From AC-51 sp036265325 (GTDB lineage Bacteria > Actinomycetota > UBA4738 > HRBIN12): a DNA stretch of 64,000 bases. Positions 1 through 8,173 of the stretch are shown here, one piece after another (position 1 is the stretch's first letter; every line of letters begins with the position of its first letter). The notes under the pieces are model-generated. The model searched no databases. It was not told the DNA's origin and saw only the letters and a list, made by a program, of their open reading frames with translations. Position numbers and translations under genes: made by a program. The stretch lies in NCBI GenBank assembly GCA_036265325.1, contig DATAPH010000029.1, forward strand, positions 1 through 64,000, given 5' to 3'.

Positions 1-12
1 GCGCTCATGCTC

Positions 13-44
13 AGGTTGACATGCCTCAACCTTGCGTCTAGATT
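13..44 (+). promoter_or_regulatory. Sigma-70-like promoter overlapped by a dyad
   Basis: A -35 hexamer TTGACA at 16-21 and a -10 hexamer TAGATT at 39-44 are separated by exactly 17 bases. A perfect dyad with 7-base arms (AGGTTGA at 13-19, TCAACCT at 26-32, 6-base spacer) covers the -35 and could be a repressor operator. The promoter points right, toward the 3' end of the convergent ABC transporter operon. I see no convincing plus-strand gene behind it, so it may serve a small or antisense RNA. The rest of 45-181 holds nothing I recognise. Confidence 0.5.
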
Positions 45-181
45 CCGCTCCGGCCCTGAGAGGGGTCGAAGCGTCACGGGCCGTGGCCCTCGATAGGTGA
101 CGATCGCGTATGGGGAAGGCGCGACCGACACCGAGGAGAGCCGCGGCCCGTCGCTTATGTCGCGCGTCTCGCGCGCGTCGA

Positions 182-937
182 TCACAGCACCGCGTCGAGG
201 AACTTCTTCGTCTCCGGCTCGCGCGTGTGATCAAAGATGTCGTCGGGCGTTCCCTCTTCCAAGATCACGCCGTCGTGGAAGAAGCACATGCGGTTCGCAA
301 CTTCGCGAGCGAACCCCATCTCGTGCGTGACGACCATCATCGTCATGTGGAACTCCGTCGCGAGCGATCGCATGACCGACAGCACTTCGCCGATCAACTC
401 CGGGTCGAGCGCCGATGTCGGCTCGTCGAACAACATCACGTCCGGCTGCATCGCGAGCGCCCGAGCGATGGCGACTCGCTGCTGCTGGCCTCCCGAGAGC
501 CGGATCGGGTACTCGTTGGCCTTGTCCGCCAGCCCGACCCTGCTGAGCAGCTCCGATGCCATGGGCCGCACCGAATCTGCCTTCTGGCCCTTCACGGTCA
601 CGGGCCCCTCCATCACGTTCTGCAGGGCAGTCATATTGGGGAACAGGTTGAACTGTTGGAAGACCATCCCGGCATGCAGCCGCAGCTGCCGGACCTGTTC
701 GCGCTTGCTCCGAGTGCGGTGACCGCCTTCTAGGCGCACGCCGGCCACCTCGATCGTTCCATGCGTCGGGTCCTCGAGGAAGTTGATGCATCGAAGGAGC
801 GTCGACTTGCCCGACCCCGACCGGCCGAAGATGACGACAACTTCGCCTCGGTCGACGACCATGTCGATCCCTCTCAGCACCTCGAGCGCGCCGAAGTACT
901 TATGCAGCGCTTCAACGCGAACGACCGGCTCGGTCAT
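182..937 (-). CDS. glnQ: Polar amino acid ABC transporter ATP-binding protein
   Basis: This is the cytoplasmic ATPase of a GlnQ/HisP-type importer; it powers uptake through the permease encoded just upstream. Of its 251 residues, the Walker A motif GRSGSGKST lies at about 38-46, the Q-loop region at about 96, the signature LSGGQQQR at about 150 and Walker B MLFDEPT at about 170, followed by the switch histidine (VTHEMGFA). The length is normal for the family. An in-frame GTG two codons upstream (943) would overlap the permease stop as GTGA and is better spaced from an AGGAGG, so the true start may be 943. The amino acid transported cannot be read from the sequence; the gene symbol denotes the family only. 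Confidence 0.93.
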   Translation of the reverse strand: MTEPVVRVEALHKYFGALEVLRGIDMVVDRGEVVVIFGRSGSGKSTLLRCINFLEDPTHGTIEVAGVRLEGGHRTRSKREQVRQLRLHAGMVFQQFNLFPNMTALQNVMEGPVTVKGQKADSVRPMASELLSRVGLADKANEYPIRLSGGQQQRVAIARALAMQPDVMLFDEPTSALDPELIGEVLSVMRSLATEFHMTMMVVTHEMGFAREVANRMCFFHDGVILEEGTPDDIFDHTREPETKKFLDAVL

Positions 938-939
938 GC

Positions 940-2292
940 TCACGGAGCCGCTTCCTCCTCGTCGGGCAATGGCATCTCGACCATTCCACCGTGACCGCCC
1001 TGGCCGCCTCCTGCGACCGGCAGGAATTGCACCCGCTTGCGGCCCGTCCCGGACTGCACAGCCGTGCGGACGTATCCCTTCGAGATCCGTCGCTCCAACC
1101 GGCTCTGGAAGAACGTGAAGATCGACGTCAGCAGCCAATAGAGCGCTGCCGCGATGAGCAGCGTCTCGAGGCGCTTCGTGAGGTTGGCGCTGAACGCGAG
1201 TTGCGCCCGCCCGAACAGTTCGGTACGTGCGATCTGCACGCCGAGGAAGCTCACGAGTGCCGTGTCCTTCATCATCGCGATGAACTCGTTTCCGATCGGC
1301 GGGATGACCACGCGGATCGCCTGCGGTAGCACCACGCGTCGCATCCGCTGGGTGTAGGTCATCCCGAGCGCGTCGGCGGCCTCCGCTTGGCCATGCCCGA
1401 CGGACTGGATGCCCGCCCGGAATATCTCCGTCATATACGCGCCGTAATTCAAGCCAAGCCCGATCACGCCGGCAACGAATACCGTGAGCGTCAGGAATTG
1501 CGTCAATGACGTCCGATCGAGGTTGGAACCGATCTCCGGCAGGGCGAGGTAGATAAGGAACAGCTGCACGATGAGGGGCGTCCCTCGGAAGAACGACGTG
1601 TAGAACCCGGATACCCCATAGGCGACTGGGTTGCGGGAGAGGCGGCCGAGCGCCCCGAACAGGGCCAAGATCGTCGCCAGCACGATCGAGCAGACCGACA
1701 GGATGATCGTCCACTCGAGCCCCTTCGCGATGTACCAGCCGACGTCCCGCATGAATGTCGTGTCCAAGTCCGACAGGGTCAGGAAGAGCCCGAGCATGAA
1801 GAAGATGGCGATCCACACTGCGGTCACCTTGAGGCGGAACGGGATGCGGGCGCTCGCCATCGACAAAGCCTCGGTGTTGCCGGCGGCCGGGTAGCCGAGC
1901 ACGAGCAGGATGACCGCGATGCCGGTCAGCCCGGCGGCGAGGTAGCCCTCCCGCGGCGAGGCGAGGCCCCCGCTGGCGAGCAGGTATCCGGCGCATCCAA
2001 CGGTCGCCAGCAGCGCCGTCCCCCACGTCCACCGCCGGGGCACGTAGATGAGTCCCCCACCAACCAGCGCCATGACGCCCACGAGACCGAAGCTCACGAT
2101 CGTGCCCGGCGGGGTGACGTCCTTCGTCGTGAAGACGAGCACCGGCAAGAAGATCACGATCAGCGCGCCTTGGAGCATGATGACCCACGAGGCGAGCAGG
2201 AGTGCGACCGCGCGCGGCGGCTCGTTCAGTTGCGCAGACGGGAGCCGAGGATCTTCCTCGGCTCCCGTCGTGGTGCTCGCGAAGGCGCTCAC
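940..2292 (-). CDS. Polar amino acid ABC transporter permease
   Basis: Integral membrane permease of the HisM/GlnP type, 450 residues, starting with GTG. The C-terminal half is the canonical transport domain with the EAA-loop region (SVGHGQAEAADALGM at about 296-310, followed by LPQAIRVVIPP), which docks on the ATPase. The N-terminal 150 residues add about four extra hydrophobic segments not present in the minimal 220-residue permeases; such N-terminal extensions occur in some actinobacterial members. It lies between the binding protein (19 bases upstream) and the ATPase (starting at its stop codon), so the three genes form one operon and one transporter. Confidence 0.9.
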   Translation of the reverse strand: MSAFASTTTGAEEDPRLPSAQLNEPPRAVALLLASWVIMLQGALIVIFLPVLVFTTKDVTPPGTIVSFGLVGVMALVGGGLIYVPRRWTWGTALLATVGCAGYLLASGGLASPREGYLAAGLTGIAVILLVLGYPAAGNTEALSMASARIPFRLKVTAVWIAIFFMLGLFLTLSDLDTTFMRDVGWYIAKGLEWTIILSVCSIVLATILALFGALGRLSRNPVAYGVSGFYTSFFRGTPLIVQLFLIYLALPEIGSNLDRTSLTQFLTLTVFVAGVIGLGLNYGAYMTEIFRAGIQSVGHGQAEAADALGMTYTQRMRRVVLPQAIRVVIPPIGNEFIAMMKDTALVSFLGVQIARTELFGRAQLAFSANLTKRLETLLIAAALYWLLTSIFTFFQSRLERRISKGYVRTAVQSGTGRKRVQFLPVAGGGQGGHGGMVEMPLPDEEEAAP

Positions 2293-2311
2293 GCGCGCAT
2301 GCTCCGTTCGC

Positions 2312-3265
2312 TTAGGCGGACGGCGATGCGGATGATGAACCCTTCGATGCGGACGTCACCGTCCAGTCGACGCCGTTGTACCACTTCTTCGACAGCGACG
2401 AGAGCGTCCCGTCCGCGTGCATGTCGTCGATGATCTTGCCCACCGCTTGGCTCAGGCTCTGCGAGTCGCGCGGGTCGTTCCTGTCGAACGCGACCGAGAG
2501 CGGCTCGTAGTAGAGCGGGTCGCCGACGATCTTGATCTTGCCGCCGTCGTCGATGTAGGCCTGGATCGTCTGCTGCGCGCTGATCGCGGCGTCGCAGCGC
2601 ACGCCGTCGCCGAGCGCCAGATTGTCGAGAGCGTCCGTGTCGGTGGTGTACGTCTGCAGGTTCGCACCGTGGACCTGGAAGTCGAACGGTGGCGCGCCCG
2701 CGCCGAGCTTCAGCGTTCCCTCCACGTAGTCCTGATAGGTGGTCGACACGCCGACGCACACCGTCTTGCCGGTGAGGTCGGCGGGGCCGGTGATACTGGT
2801 GTTGTCCTGCGCAACCGCCATCGCCGCCGGCGTGTAGTAGTAGGCCGGGGTGAAGTAGAAGAGCTTCTCGCGGTCGAGGGTGTCGGTCATCGACCCGACG
2901 CTCACGTCCCACCGGTCGTTCCACGAGCCGGCGGTGATGGCGTCCCACTTCTGCGCCTGCAGCACAGGCTCGACGCCGAGTCGCTGAGCGATCTCCGTGG
3001 CCACGTCGACGTCGAACCCTTGCCATGTCTGGGTCTGCACGTTGAACGACGACTGCGGCGGATACTTCGGGTCGGTCGCGATCTGGAGCTTGCCGCTCGC
3101 GCACACCTGGGCGAGCGCGTCCGTGCCGGATGTGTCGACCGACTGGCAGACGCCGGTCGCCGCTCCCGATCCTTGTGCCGACGACGTGCTGTTGCTTGCA
3201 CACGCCGCCCCGATCATCCCGAGGACCGCGAGTCCCACGAGGACCCGTGTTCGCACGTTCCGCAT
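2312..3265 (-). CDS. Amino acid ABC transporter substrate-binding lipoprotein
   Basis: Extracytoplasmic solute-binding protein, family 3 (SBP_bac_3), that captures the amino acid and delivers it to the permease. The N-terminus has a basic stretch, a hydrophobic core and a lipobox ending GAAC, with the lipidated cysteine at residue 22. A Ser/Thr/Ala-rich linker follows, then the two-lobed domain from about residue 55 (LAQVCASGKLQIATDPKYPP) to about 300. The ATG at 3265 was chosen because AAGGAGG stands just upstream; an in-frame GTG five codons earlier has no such site. It is the first gene of the three-gene operon and has a promoter about 50 bases upstream. Confidence 0.93.
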   Translation of the reverse strand: MRNVRTRVLVGLAVLGMIGAACASNSTSSAQGSGAATGVCQSVDTSGTDALAQVCASGKLQIATDPKYPPQSSFNVQTQTWQGFDVDVATEIAQRLGVEPVLQAQKWDAITAGSWNDRWDVSVGSMTDTLDREKLFYFTPAYYYTPAAMAVAQDNTSITGPADLTGKTVCVGVSTTYQDYVEGTLKLGAGAPPFDFQVHGANLQTYTTDTDALDNLALGDGVRCDAAISAQQTIQAYIDDGGKIKIVGDPLYYEPLSVAFDRNDPRDSQSLSQAVGKIIDDMHADGTLSSLSKKWYNGVDWTVTSASKGSSSASPSA

Positions 3266-3313
3266 CGATCCCTCCTTCACGCGGCCTGCGGCGCAGACCC
3301 TCGTTCCGCGCGG

Positions 3314-3342
3314 ACTCTACGCCCGCGGTTCCACCCGGGCAA
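3314..3342 (-). promoter_or_regulatory. Promoter of the amino acid ABC operon
   Basis: On the minus strand a -35 TTGCCC (3337-3342) and a -10 TAGAGT (3314-3319) are 17 bases apart. The predicted transcript starts near 3307, about 40 bases before the binding-protein start codon and its AAGGAGG. Confidence 0.55.
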
Positions 3343-3427
3343 CGCAGCAGCAAATCAGCGCCACCTTCCCTTGCTTGTACGCGCTGGGACGCAAGCCGGG
3401 ATGGCGGAGTCGGACGAGATCCCGGCG

Positions 3428-3733
3428 CTAGTCCGATGGGGGCGTGACCACGCCCGGGATATCGGCGGCCAGCTGCATCAGGTAGTCCGCGATGACCGGC
3501 ACCAAGTCCGGAAAGCCGCTGATGTCTCCACCCCGGATCTCCCGCCCATCCGGTAGGCAGATGCTGAGCCACTTGCGGCGGAAGAACCGCGTGCGGGCTT
3601 CGACGGTGAACCGCTCTTCCCCGAACTGAACCGTCGTCGCGCCCTTCACGACGTCGCGGGCCACGTCTTCGAAGTACGCGCTGTGCTTCGTCTTATGCCG
3701 GTTGTAGCGGCGCATGAACTTGTTGTGAGTCAC
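3428..3733 (-). CDS. Hypothetical protein, 101 residues
   Basis: Not recognised. It is a soluble basic-to-mixed protein with no signal peptide or membrane segment. The N-terminus is rich in His, Lys and Arg (NKFMRRYNRHKTKHSAYF) and the middle has a beta-like VQFGEERFTVEARTRFF stretch. The GTG start overlaps the stop of the upstream gene as GTGA, so the two genes are probably co-translated and may act together. No database family can be assigned from the sequence alone. Confidence 0.6.
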   Translation of the reverse strand: MTHNKFMRRYNRHKTKHSAYFEDVARDVVKGATTVQFGEERFTVEARTRFFRRKWLSICLPDGREIRGGDISGFPDLVPVIADYLMQLAADIPGVVTPPSD

Positions 3734-4227
3734 CGCCGCTTCAGCGCCTTGCCGAGATCACCGAGCATCTGACGCCGCGGGCGCGAGACGGAACAGAGCA
3801 GCGCGACAGCGATCCGGTCGCCTGCTCGAACCGTGATGGTTCCGTTCGGTCTTCCGTACGGCTCACATGCCGCCGCGCCGTCGTGATACTCGGGGCTCAC
3901 GCCGAAGACCGAGTAGGTGCCCGGCTCGGCGTAGGCGGAGAAGCCTCCGTCGGACCACACCACGACGCTTGGAGCGACCGGGCCGACTTGATAGATGTTG
4001 CCGAATGCGACTGAGCCTGTTGATACCGGTTCGGCGTGCTGAGGATCGTCTCCAACGAGAAGCTGACCCGAGATCAATCCCTTCCCGTACACCTCACCGT
4101 GGTGTCCGAACGGGACGCCTATGCGCTCCGGGCTGCTCGTCCACTTCGCTGCAACGCCGGCCGCGACCAGCGCGAGGACGAACGAGATGACCGCCATCGG
4201 AGTGATCCACCCGCGCCGACCGCTCAC
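3730..4227 (-). CDS. Hypothetical membrane-anchored protein, 165 residues
   Basis: Not recognised. A single hydrophobic segment at about residues 10-28 follows a short basic N-terminus, so it is probably an exported protein anchored by an uncleaved signal. The rest (about 135 residues) looks like a beta-rich extracytoplasmic domain with two cysteines (in AAACEPYGR and ALLCSVSR) that could form a disulfide. The GTG start has CATTAT exactly six bases upstream, so the mRNA may be leaderless. Its stop overlaps the start of the 101-residue gene that follows. Confidence 0.6.
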   Translation of the reverse strand: MSGRRGWITPMAVISFVLALVAAGVAAKWTSSPERIGVPFGHHGEVYGKGLISGQLLVGDDPQHAEPVSTGSVAFGNIYQVGPVAPSVVVWSDGGFSAYAEPGTYSVFGVSPEYHDGAAACEPYGRPNGTITVRAGDRIAVALLCSVSRPRRQMLGDLGKALKRR

Positions 4228-4233
4228 GCCTGC

Positions 4234-4239
4234 ATAATG
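4234..4239 (-). promoter_or_regulatory. -10 hexamer of a possible leaderless promoter
   Basis: CATTAT lies exactly six bases upstream of the GTG at 4227. The same spacing recurs at seven other genes in this window, although the hexamer is less typical here. No -35 is evident. Confidence 0.35.
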
Positions 4240-4306
4240 ACCTAACTACGGGGTCGAGCCTAGGTTCGACTGATTGCAGAACGTCCGATCGGGTAGGGAT
4301 CACACC

Positions 4307-4453
4307 ATGCGTGACGAGCAGCCGGAACAGCCCGACGACGAACGGGGCAGCGACGACAACGAACCGGACGAAGGGACGAAGTCGGCGCCGACACGGGCCG
4401 GGTCGAACGTGCCGAACGCCGGCCGCGATCCTGATGAGGGTCGGAACGAGTAG
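4307..4453 (+). CDS. Possible small acidic protein, 48 residues
   Basis: Open frame ATG to TAG, very hydrophilic and acidic (starts MRDEQPEQPDDERGSDDNEP), with no hydrophobic segment. It sits alone on the plus strand between two divergently or oppositely oriented genes. There is no clear ribosome binding site; GGTAGGGA lies about 7 bases upstream. It could be an intrinsically disordered small protein or a chance frame in a GC-rich spacer. Confidence 0.3.
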   Translation: MRDEQPEQPDDERGSDDNEPDEGTKSAPTRAGSNVPNAGRDPDEGRNE

Positions 4454-4492
4454 CACGTCGGAACGGCACGACGAAGCACACCACGAGCCGCC

Positions 4493-4843
4493 CTACGCGT
4501 TCGAGCAGTAGGCATCGAAGAAGTCCTGCCAGATCCAGGGCGCCATCCACGTGATCCACTGCGGCCTCGGATCGCCGACATACGCAGCGTGGCCTGGATC
4601 CGACGCCGACCCCGAGACGCGCGGGTCGCCCCAAACGCCACTTGGGAACTCCTTGCAAACCCTCGCCCCGAACCGATCCAGCTTGGCGTCGGACCATCCG
4701 ACGTCGTGGAAGCCGGCCGTGCTCAGTCGTTCGCGGACGCCGGCCGCGCCCGAGTCGGCTGCGCGGCACGAAGTCAAGGCGCCGATCGCCACCACGAGGA
4801 CAACGATGCTGGTCATGCGTTGCATGTCTCGAACGGTGCTCAT
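4493..4843 (-). CDS. Small lipoprotein, DUF732-like
   Basis: A 116-residue exported lipoprotein. The signal peptide ends in a lipobox ALTSC, with the lipidated cysteine at about residue 26. The mature part is about 90 residues with two further cysteines, one in GARVCKEFPSG and one three residues from the C-terminus (DAYCSNA). That arrangement resembles the small DUF732 domain of actinobacterial secreted proteins, but this is a resemblance by eye. The ATG at 4843 was chosen as the first in-frame start; ATGs at codons 7 and 10 would also keep the signal peptide. The neighbours are unrelated. Confidence 0.6.
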   Translation of the reverse strand: MSTVRDMQRMTSIVVLVVAIGALTSCRAADSGAAGVRERLSTAGFHDVGWSDAKLDRFGARVCKEFPSGVWGDPRVSGSASDPGHAAYVGDPRPQWITWMAPWIWQDFFDAYCSNA

Positions 4844-5195
4844 CGCCGGCGATCAACTCCAGCTCGGGTCGTCACAGCGGCCTCGCGGGAACCAATGGCT
4901 TCGCCCGGTCGCGACATGCAGGACCCTGAGGCCGCGTGGACCACGTCCCCCTATCAGAGCGACGAGGCTCGACATCAGAGCGACAGAGATGCGCGAAGCG
5001 CGGAGATGGTTCGGAGCTAGCAACACGAGGGCACGTCTCACGAGCACGCTTCAGGAGATGGCCGTCGGCCTGTTATCCACGGAGCGTAGACCAAGGCGAA
5101 CCCGTGAATGGTTCCCGCGTGACGCTCTAGCATCGGTTCGACTCAGCGACCGACAACAGGCGTTATCGCAGGTCCTGGTATGTTTCGCAGCTCCA
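4844..5195. other. Intergenic stretch without a gene
   Basis: These 352 bases lie between the lipoprotein gene and tRNA-Leu and hold no open frame with gene-like character. TATGTT at 5179-5184 could be the -10 of the tRNA promoter, but no matching -35 is visible. TTATCCACG at 5074-5082 is one base from a DnaA box, alone and probably fortuitous. Confidence 0.4.
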
Positions 5196-5279
5196 GCCGG
5201 GATGGCGGAATTGGCAGACGCGCGGGACTCAAAATCCCGTGTCCGAAAGGGCGTGAGGGTTCGACCCCCTCTCCCGGCA
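5196..5279 (+). tRNA. tRNA-Leu (anticodon CAA)
   Basis: The acceptor stem GCCGGGA (5196-5202) pairs perfectly with TCCCGGC (5272-5278), with discriminator base A at 5279. The anticodon stem CGGGA/TCCCG encloses the loop CTCAAAA, giving anticodon CAA, which reads UUG. A long variable arm (class II tRNA) and a T arm with GGTTCGACC follow. The 3' CCA is not encoded. Confidence 0.97.
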
Positions 5280-5283
5280 CCCC

Positions 5284-6213
5284 TCAACTGCCAGCTAAGG
5301 CGATCGCGCGAAGGGCCGCTCGCGCCACGACGAGGTCCTCGAACGCGGATCCGACCGACACGAAGACCGTGATGTCGCTCGGCGCGCTTCGTACCGTGCG
5401 GCCACGGACGACGTCGGCGAGGTCGACCAGGTCATCGGCATGCATCGCGCCTTCTTCGATCGCCATCACCACGTCTCCCGCCTCGCGGAGCGCCACGTCC
5501 CGCGTCTCCACCACGGTCTTCGCTCGACGCATCGTCTCGGTGTCGAGTTCCCGCTGGTCGGCGAGATACGCACCGATCGCGTTCACGTGGGCGCCGTCGG
5601 CCAGCTCGCGGCCGTCGAAGACCGAGACCGCCGAGGTGGTACACGTGCAGACGAGGTCGGCGCTGGCAACGTCGGCAGGCACGCCCGCACGGGCCTCCAC
5701 GCCGAGCCCGTTCGCGAACGCGACGAGCGCATCGACCCGTGCGGCGTGCCGACCGACGACGACGACCTCGCTCAGCGGTCGGACCGCGTGCATCGCCTCC
5801 ACGTGCGCCGTGCCCTGCACGCCGGCTCCGAACACGACGAGCCGTGACGCATCCGGATTGGCGAGGCGCTTCGTCGCCAGCCCGCTGACCGCCGCCGTCC
5901 GGATGGCCGTGAGCTCTGTTCCGTCGATCACCGCCTCCGGCGATTGCGTCGTCTGATCGAAGAGCACGTACACCGCCTGGGTGAACGGAAGCCCACGCTG
6001 CGGATTGAACTCAGACAGCGTCACGAGCTTGACGCCGACGCCGGCCTCACCGGCGGCCGGCATGCTCAGGAGCGTTCCTGCCGGCGTCGCCAGGGTCGTG
6101 CGAAGCGGCGTGGTGAGCGACGGGTCTTCTCGCCGCAACGCAGCGTCGAGCGCGTCGATCGCCGCGGTCATGGAGAGCGCTTCGCGGAGCTCTTCCTTGC
6201 AGACGACCCGCAT
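5284..6213 (-). CDS. Ornithine cyclodeaminase/mu-crystallin family protein
   Basis: A 309-residue NAD(P)-dependent enzyme of the ornithine cyclodeaminase, mu-crystallin and alanine dehydrogenase family. The Rossmann motif GAGVQGTAHVEAM lies at about residues 124-136 and is preceded by the typical TAAVSGLATKRLA. Members convert ornithine to proline or reduce/oxidise other imino and amino acids, so the substrate is open. The ATG shares one base with the trpA stop (TGATG), so the gene is translationally coupled to the trp block. This position is unusual and may reflect a role in amino-acid supply or simple read-through packing. It is the last gene before the convergent tRNA. Confidence 0.85.
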   Translation of the reverse strand: MRVVCKEELREALSMTAAIDALDAALRREDPSLTTPLRTTLATPAGTLLSMPAAGEAGVGVKLVTLSEFNPQRGLPFTQAVYVLFDQTTQSPEAVIDGTELTAIRTAAVSGLATKRLANPDASRLVVFGAGVQGTAHVEAMHAVRPLSEVVVVGRHAARVDALVAFANGLGVEARAGVPADVASADLVCTCTTSAVSVFDGRELADGAHVNAIGAYLADQRELDTETMRRAKTVVETRDVALREAGDVVMAIEEGAMHADDLVDLADVVRGRTVRSAPSDITVFVSVGSAFEDLVVARAALRAIALAGS

Positions 6214-6986
6214 CAGGGCGCGCGCACCGCCTTGCGGAAGGCGGCGGCGACCGTGACGACCCCATCGCGATCGCCCTCGAGCAGCGGCGCCATCATCGCG
6301 GTGCCCACGATGGCCCCGTCGGCGAACGCGCACGCCTCAGCCGCGAGCTCGGGCGTCGCAAGCCCGACGCCGACGAGCAGCGGCAAGTCGGTGTGCGGTC
6401 GCATCGCGTCGACCACGTCGCGCGCCGTCGTGGCGAGTTCGCTCCGCGCGCCGGTCACGCCATAGGTGGCAACGCAGTACACGAAGCCGTGTGCGGCCGC
6501 ACCGATCGCCGTGTATCGCGCGTCGGGGGTTCCGGGCGCGGCGAGCAACACCATGTCGATGCCGCGGGCGGCGCCGGCGCGGGCGAGGCCGCCCGATTCG
6601 TCGACGGGGAGGTCGGGCACGATCGCGCCCGTGACGCCCGCCTCCTCGAGCTCGGTGCAGAACGTCTCCAGGTCGGGATGGCTGACGATGTTCGCGTACG
6701 TCATCACGGCCACCGGCACCCCCGCATCGGCCTCGGCGATCATCGCGAGCACATCCGTGGGGTGCGTGCCTCGTTCGAGCGCCACGCTCGACGCCTGCTG
6801 GACGACCGGCCCGTCCATGATCGGATCCGAATGCGGGATCCCGACCTCGATCGCGTCCGCGCCGGCATCGGCTAGTGCGCGCAGCAGGCCGGCGTCGACG
6901 CCTGGGAACCCCCCGGTGACGTACGGCACGAAGGCGCGTCCGCCGCTGTCCCGGACGGCGCGCAGGGCGGTCTCGAGCTCCCCCAC
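6213..6986 (-). CDS. trpA: Tryptophan synthase alpha subunit
   Basis: It cleaves indole-3-glycerol phosphate to indole and glyceraldehyde 3-phosphate, and indole is channelled to TrpB. The 257 residues are normal for the family. The signature DAIEVGIPHSDPIMDGP (about residues 42-58) contains the catalytic Glu and Asp; TYANIV, and the phosphate-binding glycines in VGVGLA near the C-terminus, are present. The start is GTG, which shares a base with the trpB TAG stop (TAGTG), so the two subunits are made in a coupled way. Confidence 0.97.
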   Translation of the reverse strand: MGELETALRAVRDSGGRAFVPYVTGGFPGVDAGLLRALADAGADAIEVGIPHSDPIMDGPVVQQASSVALERGTHPTDVLAMIAEADAGVPVAVMTYANIVSHPDLETFCTELEEAGVTGAIVPDLPVDESGGLARAGAARGIDMVLLAAPGTPDARYTAIGAAAHGFVYCVATYGVTGARSELATTARDVVDAMRPHTDLPLLVGVGLATPELAAEACAFADGAIVGTAMMAPLLEGDRDGVVTVAAAFRKAVRAP

Positions 6987-8173
6987 TACCGGCTCTCGAG
7001 CGCCGCGCGCACGGTGTCGAGGTCCTTGTCACCACGCCCCGACAAGCACACGAGGATCCGCGCGCCGGCCGGGAGCTCCTTGCGGGCGAGCCAGCCCATC
7101 ACGTGGGACGGCTCGAGCGCCGGAAGGATCCCTTCGGTGCGAGCCAGTAGCTGGAACCCGGCGAGCGCCTCGTCGTCGGTCGCGCTCACGTAGCGCGCGA
7201 GCCCGGCGTCCTTGAGATACGCGTGCTCCGGACCGACGCCGGGGTAGTCGAGCCCCGCAGAGATCGAATGCGTCTCGACGACCTGCCCGTCGGCGTCCTG
7301 CAGCAGATAGCTGAGCGCGCCGTGCAACACGCCGGGCTGCCCGTGCGTGAGCGACGCGCAGTGCCGGCCGAGCTCGGAGCCGGTGCCACCGGCCTCCACG
7401 CCGATGAGCTCGACCCCGGGCGCCCCGACGAACGCCGTGAACATGCCGATCGCGTTGGAGCCGCCGCCGACGCACGCCAGTACGTACGCAGGGTCGCCAC
7501 CGAGCCGATCCGCGTACTGCGCGCGCGCCTCGTCGCCGATCACCCGCTGCAGGTCGCGCACGAGCGTGGGGAAGGGGTGCGGGCCGACCACCGATCCGAT
7601 CACGTAGTGCGTGGTCTGCACGCTCGCCGCCCAGTCGCGGAGCGCTTCGTTGACCGCTTCCTTCAACGTGGCGCTGCCGGCGGTCACGGGACGAACCTCG
7701 GCGCCGAGCAGATGCATCCGCGCGACGTTGGGCGCCTGGCGGTGGGTGTCCTCCTCGCCCATGTAGACGACGCACGGGAAGCCGAGGAGGGCGCACGCCG
7801 TGGCTGTTGCGACCCCGTGCTGCCCGGCCCCCGTTTCGGCGATGATCCGGGTCTTGCCGAGGCGCTTGGCGAGCAGCACCTGGCCGAGGGCGTTATTGAT
7901 CTTGTGCGCGCCGGTGTGCGCGAGGTCCTCGCGCTTCAGCCAGACGTCGTAGCCGAGCTCTTCGGACAGACGGCCCGCGTACGTGATCGGCGTGGGCCGC
8001 CCGACGAAGTCCGCAAGCAGCGTGGAAAGATCTCCACGGAACGACGGGTCGTCGCGCAGCGAGGTCCAGGCGTCGTCGAGCTCCTCCAGGGCGGGGATCA
8101 GAACCTCGGGCGCGTACCGCCCCCCGTATGTCCCGAACCGACCTCGCGCCTCGGACACCGTCGCCACACTCAT
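6986..8173 (-). CDS. trpB: Tryptophan synthase beta subunit
   Basis: PLP enzyme that condenses indole with serine to tryptophan in a complex with TrpA. It has 395 residues. The PLP lysine lies in HTGAHKINNALGQ (about residues 84-96), and the glycine-rich phosphate loop GGGSNAIGM is present. The ATG at 8173 overlaps the trpC stop by four bases (ATGA). The N-terminus starts about 18 residues before the conserved FGTYGGRYAPE, as usual for bacterial TrpB1. Confidence 0.97.
   Translation of the reverse strand: MSVATVSEARGRFGTYGGRYAPEVLIPALEELDDAWTSLRDDPSFRGDLSTLLADFVGRPTPITYAGRLSEELGYDVWLKREDLAHTGAHKINNALGQVLLAKRLGKTRIIAETGAGQHGVATATACALLGFPCVVYMGEEDTHRQAPNVARMHLLGAEVRPVTAGSATLKEAVNEALRDWAASVQTTHYVIGSVVGPHPFPTLVRDLQRVIGDEARAQYADRLGGDPAYVLACVGGGSNAIGMFTAFVGAPGVELIGVEAGGTGSELGRHCASLTHGQPGVLHGALSYLLQDADGQVVETHSISAGLDYPGVGPEHAYLKDAGLARYVSATDDEALAGFQLLARTEGILPALEPSHVMGWLARKELPAGARILVCLSGRGDKDLDTVRAALESR

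Noticed and set aside
182..2188. Apparent 668-residue fusion ending in the ABC ATPase
   Set aside because: The first two thirds are a frame-shifted shadow of the permease. A proper start (ATG 937 or GTG 943) and a ribosome binding site separate the real ATPase.
5074..5082. DnaA-box-like TTATCCACG
   Set aside because: A single near match in a spacer with no cluster or dnaA/dnaN genes; no sign of an origin.
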